Of a DNA stretch of 64,000 nt, positions 1 through 7,591 are shown in pieces (positions within the stretch are counted from its first letter, which is position 1; every line of letters begins with the position of its first letter). A program made the position numbers and the translations under genes. Where the stretch lies: the NCBI GenBank assembly GCA_021779935.1, contig JAJXZT010000017.1:47583-111582 (forward strand), in the 5' to 3' direction. The notes under the pieces are model-generated. The model was given only the letters and a program-made list of their open reading frames with translations, had not been told where the DNA came from and ran no database searches. This DNA comes from Acidobacteriota bacterium. GTDB taxonomy: Bacteria > Acidobacteriota > Terriglobia > Terriglobales > Acidobacteriaceae.

Positions 1-1
1 G

Positions 2-463
2 CAGATCAAGCTGCCCACGGGCAGCCAGGTCGGCGACCCGCTCGCCAACGTGCTCGGCCCGGCTTCCAATGGAACCGGCAGTGGCAGCGGCATTGGCTCG
101 GGTAGTGGCGGTGGCGTTGGCTCCGGACACGGTGCCGGTGTCGGTCCCGGCTTCGGTGGTGGAATCGGTGGCGGAATCTTCCGCGTTGGCGGCGGCGTCA
201 GCGCCCCCAAGGCAATCTACGCGCCCGATCCTGAGTACTCCGAAGAAGCGCGCAAAGCCAAGTGGCAGGGAACGGTTGTGCTCTGGGTCGTGGTGGGAGC
301 CGATGGCCGCCCGCACGATATCAAGGTGCAGCGTTCGCTCGGCCTCGGTCTCGATGAGAAGGCCGTCGAAGCCGTCAAGCAGTGGAAGTTCGAACCCGCG
401 CGCAAGGACGGCCAACCCGTCGCCGTGCAGATCAACGTTGAAGTCAACTTCCGCCTCTACTGA
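2..463 (+). CDS. TonB C-terminal domain protein (5' end outside window)
   Basis: The reading frame is already open at the window edge, so the N-terminus is missing. What remains is a linker made almost only of Gly and Ser (about residues 20-60) followed by a typical TonB C-terminal domain: the PEYSEEARKAKWQGTVVLWV strand, a DGRPHDIKV strand, LDEKAVEAVKQWKFEPA and a final VEVNF strand. The family normally transfers proton-motive energy from ExbB/ExbD to outer-membrane receptors. A Gly-rich linker in place of the Pro/Lys linker of the classical TonB is seen in many acidobacterial versions. Partner genes are not visible. A hairpin terminator follows 20 bases after the stop. Confidence 0.88.
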   Translation, partial: QIKLPTGSQVGDPLANVLGPASNGTGSGSGIGSGSGGGVGSGHGAGVGPGFGGGIGGGIFRVGGGVSAPKAIYAPDPEYSEEARKAKWQGTVVLWVVVGADGRPHDIKVQRSLGLGLDEKAVEAVKQWKFEPARKDGQPVAVQINVEVNFRLY

Positions 464-482
464 CGCACATCAACAACTTTTA

Positions 483-509
483 AAAAGCGCGAGTCCGACT
501 CGCGCTTTT
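483..509. terminator. Bidirectional hairpin terminator
   Basis: Eight GC-rich pairs (487-494 with 498-505) are extended by AAAA/TTTT and have a CCG loop. A T-rich tract follows on the plus strand and T4 on the minus strand. It sits between the converging TonB-C gene and the YtxH gene. Confidence 0.85.
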
Positions 510-523
510 CTGTTTTTGCGCGA

Positions 524-570
524 GTGCCCTGCATTCGTGTCCCGTTGTTGGACGATAACCCGGGAAAGTC
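524..570 (+). repeat. Degenerate REP-like palindrome (family C)
   Basis: It starts GTGCCCTGCATTCGTGTCC and contains the block GGACGATAACCCGGG. The order matches the better preserved copies at 7082 and 9229, which read GGCGATAACGTGGGG. The stem is weak here, so this looks like a decayed copy. Confidence 0.5.
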
Positions 571-571
571 A

Positions 572-877
572 CTAACTGCGACGCAGCTTGTGTGACAGTG
601 GAGCCACTTTCTTCTTTGCTTCGCTAGCCAGGTCGGCGCCGCGCTCCCATAGTTCTTCCGCCTGTTCGGTCGCCTGCTCGGTCCACTCGCCCACCGCGTC
701 ACGCGCATCCTCATATTTCCGCCGGATACTCTTGCGCATCTGCGGTCCGCTCTTTGGAGTCAGCAGCATCGCCAGCAGTGCGCCCACTCCCATCCCCACC
801 AGCAGGAAACTGATCGCAGTAACCGCATTGTCTTTGATCGTGTAACGGTATTCGCCGGTCGTGATGTCGTCTTTCAT
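572..877 (-). CDS. YtxH / GvpP-like membrane-anchored protein
   Basis: A 101-residue protein with one N-terminal membrane segment (about 18-40, AISFLLVGMGVGALLAMLL) followed at once by the TPKSGPQMRKSIRRK motif and a charged helix rich in Glu, Lys and Ala. This is the YtxH family layout: an inner-membrane anchor with a cytoplasmic amphipathic coiled coil, often linked to stress and sometimes annotated as a gas-vesicle GvpP relative. The gene is monocistronic here. Function is unknown beyond the family name. Confidence 0.8.
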   Translation of the reverse strand: MKDDITTGEYRYTIKDNAVTAISFLLVGMGVGALLAMLLTPKSGPQMRKSIRRKYEDARDAVGEWTEQATEQAEELWERGADLASEAKKKVAPLSHKLRRS

Positions 878-1214
878 GGTAGACCTCGTTTTTTTATCTT
901 AACCCCGCGACGCCAGCCTTGGCCGCATTCTCCCTTTGTCCACCTTCCGGCTTTGGGCCACGGGGCGTTTCCCAAATGCGAAGCCACAAGGTAAAATCAA
1001 GTGTTCGTCCCGCCCTGCCGGAATCCCCAGCGGACTTTGCCTCCGGAACCTGCCTGCGCAGATGTCCGGCACTCTGTTCGCCGATGGAATCGGACTGCGG
1101 CACGGAAGCGCTTGCCGTTCGGCGATCGAGCCAGTCATAGTGCCCTCAGGCGCTACGGGAGCGTGAGTCCCCGCTCGCAAGCGGAATTGATTTCAGAAGG
1201 AGCACTCTTCACCC
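878..1214. other. Intergenic region upstream of efp
   Basis: About 340 bases between the divergent YtxH and efp genes. I see no convincing gene, RNA or strong sigma-70 promoter. Its only clear element is the AGAAGGAG ribosome site at the efp end. The promoters of both genes must lie here. Confidence 0.5.
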
Positions 1215-1775
1215 ATGGCAATTAATGCCACTCAACTTCGTCCCGGCATGGTCATTAAGCACAACAACGAGTTGCATTCGGTGTTCAGCGTCGAGCACCG
1301 CACCCCGGGCAACCTCCGCGCCTTCATTCAGGCCAAGCTGCGCAACCTGCGCACCGGAGCCATGTTCGAGCACCGCTTCCGTTCGCCTGACTCCATCGAG
1401 AAGATCACCGTCGATGAGGTAAAGATGGAGTTTCTCTACAACGATGGCGATGACTATTACTTCATGGACACCAACACCTACGAGCAAACGCCGCTCAAGC
1501 GCGACACTCTCGGTGACTCCGTCGAATACCTCACGGCCAACCTGCAGATCACCGTTGAATTCTTTGATGGCAAGGCCGTAGGCATCGAGTTGCCTCAAAC
1601 CGTCGAATTGACTGTTATCGAGACCGAGCCCGGCCTGAAGTCCGCCACCGCCAGCAGCGTCACCAAGCCGGCCAAGTGCGAAACCGGGCTCATCGTGCAG
1701 GTCCCGCCCTTCGTCAACGAGGGCGACAAGATCAAGGTAGACACCTCCGAAGGCGCCTACCTCAGCCGGGCCTAG
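1215..1775 (+). CDS. efp: Elongation factor P
   Basis: EF-P binds between the P and E sites of the ribosome and relieves stalling at polyproline stretches. The 186 residues cover the KOW-like N-terminal domain and two OB domains, the usual length, and end with VQVPPFVNEGDKIKVDTSEGAYLSRA. The start is set by AGAAGGAG ten bases upstream. Aligning EHRTPGNLRAF with the E. coli loop VKPGKGQAF puts Asn33 where Lys34 is modified in E. coli and where Arg is glycosylated in other bacteria, so neither known modification chemistry can apply at this position. Acylphosphatase and apt follow on the same strand. Confidence 0.97.
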   Translation: MAINATQLRPGMVIKHNNELHSVFSVEHRTPGNLRAFIQAKLRNLRTGAMFEHRFRSPDSIEKITVDEVKMEFLYNDGDDYYFMDTNTYEQTPLKRDTLGDSVEYLTANLQITVEFFDGKAVGIELPQTVELTVIETEPGLKSATASSVTKPAKCETGLIVQVPPFVNEGDKIKVDTSEGAYLSRA

Positions 1776-1782
1776 TATTGTT

Positions 1783-1833
1783 GAATTGCGAATGACGATT
1801 GCCACGCAGCAGTACATTCGTCATTCGTAATTC
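1783..1833. repeat. Inverted repeat between efp and acyP
   Basis: The 16-mer at 1783-1798 (GAATTGCGAATGACGA) pairs with 1818-1833 with a single mismatch, leaving a 19-base loop. There is no T-run, so it is not a standard terminator. The arms are made of the repeated words attcgt/aattcg, like other word repeats in this window. Confidence 0.6.
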
Positions 1834-1845
1834 GTACTTTGTTCT

Positions 1846-2136
1846 ATGCCTTCTCCCGTCCAAACCCGTCGCTACGTCATCACCGGACGCGTGCAGGGTG
1901 TCGGCTTCCGCTGGTTCGTCGAGCGCGAAGCCCACATCCTCGGCATCGCCGGCTGGGTGCGTAATCGTTATGACGGCGCGGTGGAAGTCCTGGCCGCCGG
2001 CACCAACCAGCAACTCCATGCGCTCTACGGCAAGCTGCGGGAAGGGCCGCGTGCCGCGCGTGTTGACAACGTCGAAGTCGACGAAGCGGCCCCGCTCAAC
2101 GATCTCAAAACATTTCGCATTGAAGGAGCCTGGTAG
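1846..2136 (+). CDS. acyP: Acylphosphatase
   Basis: A 96-residue protein with the full acylphosphatase signature: GRVQGVGFRWF near residues 14-24, with the phosphate-cradling Arg at 22, and GWVRNRYDGAVEV near 37-49, with the catalytic Asn at 40. The family hydrolyses carboxyl-phosphate bonds such as those of acetyl phosphate and 1,3-bisphosphoglycerate in the cytosol. It lies between efp and apt on the same strand, 24 bases before apt. Length and motifs are standard. Confidence 0.93.
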   Translation: MPSPVQTRRYVITGRVQGVGFRWFVEREAHILGIAGWVRNRYDGAVEVLAAGTNQQLHALYGKLREGPRAARVDNVEVDEAAPLNDLKTFRIEGAW

Positions 2137-2160
2137 CGAACCCGTTTCGCGAACTTTCTT

Positions 2161-2688
2161 ATGACCTGCGACGCCCTCAAACAACTCATCCGCGAGATTC
2201 CCGACTACCCGAAACCGGGCATCCTCTTTTACGACATCACCACGCTCATCAAGGACCGCGTCGGCTTTGCCCGCGTCATCGATCAGATGACCGCGCCCTA
2301 CATCAATAAGAACATTGACCTTGTTCTCGGCATCGAGGCCCGCGGCTTCATCTTCGGCCCCGCCCTCGCCTATCGTCTCAACACCGGCTTCATCCCCGTG
2401 CGCAAGCCCAAGAAGCTCCCCGGCGAAACCGTCAAGTGGACCTACGATCTCGAGTACGGCACCGACACCTTGGAGATTCACAAGGACGCCATCAAGCCCG
2501 GCCAGCGCGTCCTCATCGTCGACGACCTGCTCGCCACCGGCGGCACCGCCCAGGCTTGCGGAGCGCTCGCCAAGTCGCTCGGCGCGGAAATCTGCGGCCT
2601 CGGCTTCGTCGTGGAACTCACCTTCCTCAACGGCCGCCAGAAGCTCGTCCCCTACGACGTCTTCTCGCTCTTGCAGTACGACAAGTAA
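2161..2688 (+). CDS. apt: Adenine phosphoribosyltransferase
   Basis: Salvages adenine by joining it to PRPP to give AMP and pyrophosphate. The 175 residues are the normal length. The PRPP-binding loop [14 protein letters not shown] lies at 117-130, and the N-terminal [18 protein letters not shown] and [10 protein letters not shown] segments are typical of Apt rather than of hypoxanthine enzymes. It is the last gene of the efp-acyP-apt run and is followed directly by a strong hairpin terminator. Confidence 0.96.
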   Translation: MTCDALKQLIREIPDYPKPGILFYDITTLIKDRVGFARVIDQMTAPYINKNIDLVLGIEARGFIFGPALAYRLNTGFIPVRKPKKLPGETVKWTYDLEYGTDTLEIHKDAIKPGQRVLIVDDLLATGGTAQACGALAKSLGAEICGLGFVVELTFLNGRQKLVPYDVFSLLQYDK

Positions 2689-2707
2689 GCGGCACTTCGT
2701 ATATCAT

Positions 2708-2736
2708 GCCCCCGGGTTTATCTTCCGGGGGCTTTT
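2708..2736 (+). terminator. Terminator of apt, touching the next start codon
   Basis: GCCCCCGG (2708-2715) pairs with CCGGGGGC (2725-2732), followed by TTTT. The ATG of the next gene is at 2738, so the G-rich 3' arm is also the only Shine-Dalgarno-like sequence that gene has. Confidence 0.8.
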
Positions 2737-2737
2737 C

Positions 2738-3760
2738 ATGCGGCAGAGTTTGCTCTCCACGGCACTTCTTTTCGCGTTAACCTTCTCTTCCACTGCAGCG
2801 TTCGGCAAAACTCCTCAGATCGACTCCAAGGCGTGGCTCAAAGACACTGCGTCCGCCACTTCCCTCGCCAGTCCCGGCCAGAAGCCTTTCGAACTGCTCA
2901 TCCGCTTCACCACTCCAGGCCTGAAGGGCGAAACCTTTACTGGCACCTATCACTACCAGTGGATCAATCCGTCAAAATGGCGGGAAGAAACAACCATCGC
3001 CAACTTCCAGGAGCTACGTATCGGCGGCGAGCAGAAATTCTGGGTACTTTCCAACATGTCTACCCAACCCATTGCCGTCTATCAACTACAAAGCATGCTT
3101 GATGTTCTTTTGCACGGACTACCCGGCACTGCATCACTGAAGCCTGCCAAAAGCTTCTCCCGGAAAATCGATGGGCTCACCGCCGAGTGTCTTCTGCTCA
3201 AGGACAAGTACGAGAAGCTCACGGTCTGCCGCGATCCCAAGACGCACGCTCTCCTGCAATTTATCCCGAAGTTTTCCGACAGGCTCGTCGTTGAGGGTGT
3301 CAAAACTCCTCGGACCGAGTACCTCTCCTATTCGGTGTTTGATGGCAGGCAGTTTCCTCGTGAGCTGAAATATTGGGACGGAAGCTCTCCGCGAGTTGAT
3401 GCCATCGTGGAAAAACTTCAACCGCTGGGCCGCGTCAACAGCTCTCTCTTTGTACCTCCGTCCGATGCGCATGAGGTGAGCGGTTGTGGCGGCGTTTTGA
3501 CTCCGCCGCAGGCCGTGGAAGCGCCCGATCCCACTCCTCCTGACGGCGTTCGTCTTCCGATGAACCTCACGACAGTGCTCGAGGTGCTTGTCGGTACAGA
3601 CGGGAAAGTTTACGATCCCATCGTCCAAGGTTCAGCAGGAAAGAAATTCGACCGAGAGGCATTGCGCACAGCCCTGCAGTGGCGATTTCGTCCGGCAACC
3701 TGCGACGGACAACCGGTCGCTGTGCACATTGACATCCAAATGCATCTGCTTACCAGATGA
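2738..3760 (+). CDS. Secreted protein with C-terminal TonB-like domain
   Basis: The 340-residue protein begins with a cleavable-looking signal peptide (MRQSLLSTALLFALTFSSTAAFG). About 215 residues of unrecognised beta-rich sequence follow, with paired cysteines (near AECLLLKDKYEKLTVCRD), and then a TonB-C fold (TVLEVLVGTDGKVYD ... FDREALRTALQWRFRPATCDGQPVAVHIDIQMHL). There is no ExbB/ExbD-type anchor or Pro-rich linker, so I do not think it is a working TonB. The gene downstream (3822) is a divergent paralogue with the same architecture. The start chosen is the first Met giving a signal peptide. Confidence 0.75.
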   Translation: MRQSLLSTALLFALTFSSTAAFGKTPQIDSKAWLKDTASATSLASPGQKPFELLIRFTTPGLKGETFTGTYHYQWINPSKWREETTIANFQELRIGGEQKFWVLSNMSTQPIAVYQLQSMLDVLLHGLPGTASLKPAKSFSRKIDGLTAECLLLKDKYEKLTVCRDPKTHALLQFIPKFSDRLVVEGVKTPRTEYLSYSVFDGRQFPRELKYWDGSSPRVDAIVEKLQPLGRVNSSLFVPPSDAHEVSGCGGVLTPPQAVEAPDPTPPDGVRLPMNLTTVLEVLVGTDGKVYDPIVQGSAGKKFDREALRTALQWRFRPATCDGQPVAVHIDIQMHLLTR

Positions 3761-3821
3761 CTCACACGTTCGAGTCTCTCAATCGATTGACAATGCGTGT
3801 TAGACTTCCGTCCTCGAAACT

Positions 3822-4811
3822 ATGACCCGTCGCCATCTCATCGTTTTCGTGCTCTTCGCCACCTCCTGCGCTTCGGCCTCCAATCCCAAGCTCACCCAAG
3901 CCGACGCCCTCATCCAGCGCGCCATTGCTCACTCCGACTGGCGCGCCTCCGGCCCGCTCTCCGTCTCGGGCAAGGTTGTGCTCGAATCCATCAACGGCAG
4001 CCCTACGGTTCTCTATAAACTATTGTGGAAGTCTCCCCGGGAGTGGAGCGATTCAATTTCAGCACCAGGCTACGGAGAACTGCGTGTTGGACTTGGAGAC
4101 AAGCTCGTCATCAAGCGTTCCATGCCGTCTACCCCCGGAATCTTTCTCGAGATGTATTCCGCTCTCAATCCACAGCGCATCTGGTACGGCATCTCGAATC
4201 GCATTGCCACGCGAGTACAAAGCAGGACGATCGCTGGCAAACAGGCAACTTGCGTTAGCTATGCGGAGAACATGGGACCCAATCCGACCGGCAAAGTGGC
4301 CGAGTTCTGTGCTGATCCGGCTACTTCTGATCTGTTGTACGCAAGTGGCGGCGTGGGCGATGTGGGCTACTCAAACTTCACTACCATCAATGGTCATGCG
4401 TTCCCGAAGAAGATCAAGGTCGTGACGGACGGGCACCCGGCAATCACCATTGCGCTCTCCGCAAAACCAGCAGAATCCCCCGCGCCAATCTCTGCGCCTG
4501 CAGGTGCAGCTGTTTCCGTCAACTGTCCGGCGGCTGACTTTCGGGAACCTGTGCTGTTGCGGCAACAACGCCCCTACTATCCCGGAGGAGCTCTTATGCT
4601 CCGCGAGCAAGGAACTTCCGGCTATGCAGTCCTCATCACCCCTGAGGGACGCGTACAAATTGAATCCCTGACCGTCTCTGCCGGGCGGCTTCTTGATGAC
4701 GCCACCGGAAGTGCTCTGGAGAAGTGGCACTACTTCCCCGCGACTTGCGACGGAAAGCCCATCGGCCGCGAAACCGTCGTGGACGTTCATTTCGAGATCC
4801 GCGATCACTAG
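3822..4811 (+). CDS. Secreted protein with C-terminal TonB-like domain, paralogue of the preceding gene
   Basis: 329 residues with signal peptide (MTRRHLIVFVLFATSCASA; the LFATSC stretch could be read as a weak lipobox), a middle domain sharing the pattern 'KLLWKSPREW...PGYGELRVG' with WINPSKWREE...FQELRIGG of the upstream gene, and a TonB-C domain (SGYAVLITPEGRVQIESLTV ... LEKWHYFPATCDGKPIG). The pair looks like a tandem duplication that has diverged strongly. Function unknown; a periplasmic role is inferred from the export signal. Confidence 0.72.
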   Translation: MTRRHLIVFVLFATSCASASNPKLTQADALIQRAIAHSDWRASGPLSVSGKVVLESINGSPTVLYKLLWKSPREWSDSISAPGYGELRVGLGDKLVIKRSMPSTPGIFLEMYSALNPQRIWYGISNRIATRVQSRTIAGKQATCVSYAENMGPNPTGKVAEFCADPATSDLLYASGGVGDVGYSNFTTINGHAFPKKIKVVTDGHPAITIALSAKPAESPAPISAPAGAAVSVNCPAADFREPVLLRQQRPYYPGGALMLREQGTSGYAVLITPEGRVQIESLTVSAGRLLDDATGSALEKWHYFPATCDGKPIGRETVVDVHFEIRDH

Positions 4812-4918
4812 CTCCCCTGTTTACATCCCCTCTTCCCCCGCACTACACTTGTCGAACGAAAATCCCGCCCCTTGCGGCCTGCGTTCTCGTCGCTTCGGGT
4901 GTCCCCAAGGATTGTGGC

Positions 4919-6712
4919 GTGAAAGCTTCCCGCACCCCTCCGGCCGTTCCGCCGACTCAGCAGCGCGGTGATTACGTCACTTCGCTTGCCAGTGCTGTCT
5001 GGCGGTTGGGCCAGCACCAGTCTGTCGAAGACCTTGTCGCCGATGTCACTGCCGGCCTCTTCTCCGGCTTTGACGCCTCGCGCGCCGAGCTCTGGCTCTG
5101 GGACGACGGCGGCAACTCCGGCTACCTCACCGACGAAGCCGGCGCTGAAATCGCTCACCGCCACGACTATCTTCTGATCAACGAAGGCCCCATCGGCACC
5201 TCTGTCGCCTCGCGCGAAGCCGTCTTCAATCAGAGCGTCGATCTTCTCGATCTCGTGCGCAAGAGCGCGCTCACCCACTTCAGTGCCTTTCCGCTCGCCG
5301 CGCATCACCGCGTCACCGGAGTCCTCGTTGCCTACTCCTCCGGTCCTGCCTCCGCCGATCTCCTCAAGTGGTGGAAGATGTATGCCGACGTTGCCGCTCT
5401 TGCCGCGCAGCGTGTCCTCAACGCCACCGAGAGCCATCGCCAGATCCAGCAGCTCTCCCTGCTCTTTGAAGCCACGCGCCTGCTCAACTCCACCCTCGAT
5501 CTCGCCGAACTCCTCGACCTCATCCTGCGCATTGCCAAGACCGAGGTGAAGGCCGACCGCGGCACCGTCTTCCTCGCTGACATGAAGCGCCGCGAACTCT
5601 GGTCCATCGTCGCCCAGGGGCTCGACAGCCAGGAAATCCGCGTCCCTTTCGGCAAGGGCGTCGCCGGACACGTCGCCGAAAACGGCGAAGCCATCAACGT
5701 CGAGGATGCCTACACGCTTCCGTTTTTCGACCAGAGCTTCGATCAGAAGTTCGGCTATCGCACCACTTCGCTGCTCTGCCTGCCCATCCGTCATCACTCC
5801 AACGAAATCGTCGGCGTCATCCAGTTGCTCAACCACGCCGGCGGACGCTTCTCTGCCGATGATCAGGCATTCCTCACCAAGCTCAGCGGACACATGGCCA
5901 TGGCGCTTGAGAACGCCCGTCTCCATCACGAAGCGCTTGAAAAGCAGCGCATGGAGCGCGACCTCACCGTCGCCCGCCAGATCCAGCGCAGCCTCATCCC
6001 CGAAACTCCGCCCACGCTTCACGGTTACGACATCGCTGTCACCTACGAACCCTGCTTCGAGTGCGGCGGCGACTACTACGACTTCCTCTCGCTCGGTCCG
6101 CAGACCATGCTTGTCGTCATCGCCGATGTCGAGGGCAAGGGCGTCGCCTCGGCCATGGTCATGAGCAACCTCCAGGCCACCCTGCGCGCGCTCTGCATGC
6201 ACCTCCACTCGCTCGAAGTCCTCATGCTGTCGTTGAACGAAATGATCTACAACGACACCAAGAGCCAGAAGTACCTGAGCTGTTTCGTCGGACTCATCGA
6301 TACTCGCCGCAACGGTCTCCACTACATCAACGGCGGCCACTGCCCGCCCTTCCTCATCAACGCTGCGGACGGTTCGTTCACCCTGCTCGACAAGGGCGGC
6401 ACCGTCGTCGGACTCTTCCCCGACTCCGAGTACGAACGCGGCACGCTCCAGATGAATCCCGGCGACATCCTCGTCTGCTCCACCGACGGCATCACCGAAG
6501 CCTGCAACGTGCAGGAAGAGGAACTCGGCCCCGAGGGACTCGCCGCGCTCATCAACAAATACCGCGATCTCTCCGCCCAGGAAATCGTCGACCGCGTCCT
6601 TGTCGAGGTCAACGAGTTCTCCAAGGACGGCCCCCTCATCGACGACAAAGTCCTCATGGTCATCAAGGTCACCAACGGCGGCCTCTGGGAACAAGCAACA
6701 AAGAAATCCTGA
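4919..6712 (+). CDS. GAF-GAF-PP2C (RsbU/SpoIIE-type) serine phosphatase
   Basis: The 597-residue protein starts at GTG 4919, supported by AAGGA seven bases upstream; a longer frame upstream overlaps the previous gene and has no ribosome site. Order of domains: a divergent GAF (about 25-165), a well-kept GAF (about 170-340, RGTVFLADMKRRELW ... GKGVAGHVAENGEAINVEDAY), then PP2C (about 346-590) with ARQIQRSLIP, the metal-binding GGDYYDF near 382, VVIADVEGKGVASAMVMS, GGHCPPFLI and STDGITEA near 520. Such enzymes dephosphorylate anti-sigma antagonists in partner-switching pathways in response to a small molecule or redox cue. No kinase or STAS partner is adjacent. Confidence 0.93.
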   Translation: MKASRTPPAVPPTQQRGDYVTSLASAVWRLGQHQSVEDLVADVTAGLFSGFDASRAELWLWDDGGNSGYLTDEAGAEIAHRHDYLLINEGPIGTSVASREAVFNQSVDLLDLVRKSALTHFSAFPLAAHHRVTGVLVAYSSGPASADLLKWWKMYADVAALAAQRVLNATESHRQIQQLSLLFEATRLLNSTLDLAELLDLILRIAKTEVKADRGTVFLADMKRRELWSIVAQGLDSQEIRVPFGKGVAGHVAENGEAINVEDAYTLPFFDQSFDQKFGYRTTSLLCLPIRHHSNEIVGVIQLLNHAGGRFSADDQAFLTKLSGHMAMALENARLHHEALEKQRMERDLTVARQIQRSLIPETPPTLHGYDIAVTYEPCFECGGDYYDFLSLGPQTMLVVIADVEGKGVASAMVMSNLQATLRALCMHLHSLEVLMLSLNEMIYNDTKSQKYLSCFVGLIDTRRNGLHYINGGHCPPFLINAADGSFTLLDKGGTVVGLFPDSEYERGTLQMNPGDILVCSTDGITEACNVQEEELGPEGLAALINKYRDLSAQEIVDRVLVEVNEFSKDGPLIDDKVLMVIKVTNGGLWEQATKKS

Positions 6713-6732
6713 TAAGTGAAAATTTCGGGTGG

Positions 6733-6761
6733 CCCATGCGAGCCGACTTTGCTCGCATGGG
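6733..6761 (+). repeat. Perfect 11-bp palindrome downstream of the phosphatase gene
   Basis: CCCATGCGAGC (6733-6743) pairs exactly with GCTCGCATGGG (6751-6761), loop of seven bases. It is preceded by GGGTGG but lacks a T-run, so it may be a repeat rather than a terminator. Confidence 0.6.
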
Positions 6762-6773
6762 ATCGAATTCTTC

Positions 6774-6818
6774 GTGCCCTACCCTTGTCGCCCGCTGTTG
6801 GCGACAGGGTGGGGTCGT
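6774..6818 (+). repeat. REP-like palindrome, family B, copy 1
   Basis: Starts GTGCCCTACCCTTGTCGCC, loop, then GGCGACAGGGTGGGGTCGTT. Nearly identical to the copy at 6981 and sharing its GTGCCC and GGGGTCGTT edges with family A. Confidence 0.75.
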
Positions 6819-6834
6819 TCGCTTTTGTATTTCT

Positions 6835-6863
6835 TCTCGAAACTTGACACTTGAAACTCGAAG
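6835..6863. repeat. Simple word repeat (cgaaact / ttgaaactcg)
   Basis: Imperfect iterations of the words cgaaact, ttgacact and gaaactcg. Related stretches are at 6941, 9281 and, on the other strand, 55780. Confidence 0.5.
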
Positions 6864-6874
6864 CCGTCGTCGGG

Positions 6875-6908
6875 GTGCCCCGTCCTAACTTGTTAGGGCG
6901 GGGTCGTT
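6875..6908 (+). repeat. REP-like palindrome, family A
   Basis: CCCCGTCCTAAC (6878-6889) pairs with GTTAGGGCGGGG (6892-6903) with one T-G wobble. Preceded by GGTG and followed by TCGTT. Same family as the copies flanking the RAYT gene near 60 kb. Confidence 0.78.
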
Positions 6909-6940
6909 GCTCTTGCAGTTGTCGTTGCTCTTGCCTTTCT

Positions 6941-6972
6941 TCTCGACACTCGAAACGTGAAACTCGAAACTT
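6941..6972. repeat. Simple word repeat (cactcgaaac / gaaactcgaaac)
   Basis: Second copy of the cgaaact word repeat, again between two palindromes. Confidence 0.5.
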
Positions 6973-6980
6973 TGTTCTTT

Positions 6981-7026
6981 GTGCCCTACCCTTGTCGCGC
7001 GCCGTTCGCGACAGGGTGGGGTCGTT
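6981..7026 (+). repeat. REP-like palindrome, family B, copy 2
   Basis: GTGCCCTACCCTTGTCGCG, loop, CGCGACAGGGTGGGGTCGTT. Differs from the copy at 6774 mainly in the loop. Confidence 0.75.
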
Positions 7027-7081
7027 GATTTTGTTACCGTATTCCCTGACGACGGACGGCCAACGACCGACGACGTTACGG

Positions 7082-7126
7082 GTGCCCCGCGTTCGCGCCC
7101 CGCTGTTAGGCGATAACGTGGGGACT
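7082..7126 (+). repeat. REP-like palindrome, family C
   Basis: GTGCCCCGCGTTCGCGCC, loop CCGCTGTT, then AGGCGATAACGTGGGGA. A close relative at 9229 bounds the other side of the small-protein island. Confidence 0.7.
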
Positions 7127-7151
7127 TGGCTACACAACTCCTAAGCGCGGT

Positions 7152-7391
7152 TCATCCCTTGCGCACAAAATGCTTTTCGAATAATTCGCGGGAGCGCCTT
7201 ACGCCTTCTTCGGTCAGAACCACCGACTTCGCCCTGCCTTTGGGATCGGAGATATATCCCTTCTCGTGCAGCCGATCCATAGCATCCCAGTCATGACCTT
7301 TCCATGCCCGCTTTCCTGGCGGATCGTCATGCGTCGTCAAAAACAACAGAGCCAAGACCAGCTCATCGACTTTGTCCCGGTTGTATTCCAT
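7152..7391 (-). CDS. DUF6429 family protein
   Basis: A 79-residue protein of the DUF6429 type: KVDELVLALLFLTTHDD ... RAWKGHDWDAMDRLHEKGYISDPKGRAKSVVLTEEG. The pattern looks like a small winged-helix module, but no function is established for the family. The start is taken at the Met of MEYNRDKVDE because AGGAGG lies four bases upstream; an in-frame ATG five codons earlier would place that ribosome site inside the gene. Confidence 0.8.
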   Translation of the reverse strand: MEYNRDKVDELVLALLFLTTHDDPPGKRAWKGHDWDAMDRLHEKGYISDPKGRAKSVVLTEEGVRRSRELFEKHFVRKG

Positions 7392-7395
7392 GCTG

Positions 7396-7402
7396 CCTCC
7401 TT
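7396..7402 (-). promoter_or_regulatory. Ribosome binding site that fixes the DUF6429 start
   Basis: AAAGGAGG on the minus strand, four bases before the ATG at 7391. Confidence 0.75.
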
Positions 7403-7591
7403 TCAACCGCAGAATTTCGCCGTAATCTTAGCACTGCGCGTCTCTGTCTCACTGGCGCAATCTTCCCGGGATGGTCATATTCACCCGCAGGTATTCATGC
7501 AGGCCCAGTCGCCTTCAACTGGGCGGCTCCAGGTGCAAGCAGACTGAGTTTGGGATAGTACACGGAACAAATGTCTTCACAGATTGACGGG

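Larger units (their letters stand above)
6713..7151. other. Palindrome-rich intergenic region
   Basis: No gene here. It holds an 11-bp perfect hairpin (6733-6761), two family B palindromes, one family A and one family C palindrome, alternating with cgaaactcgaaac-type word repeats. All four palindromes point the same way. Confidence 0.8.

Noticed and set aside
4808..6694. A 628-codon minus-strand frame opposite the GAF-GAF-PP2C gene
   Set aside because: It is the antisense of a well-supported gene; the translated sequence is Val/Asp/Glu-rich with no family motif.
6733..6761. Perfect 11-bp hairpin as terminator of the phosphatase gene
   Set aside because: Position is suitable but no T-run follows (GATCGAATTCTTCG), so I list it as a palindrome only.
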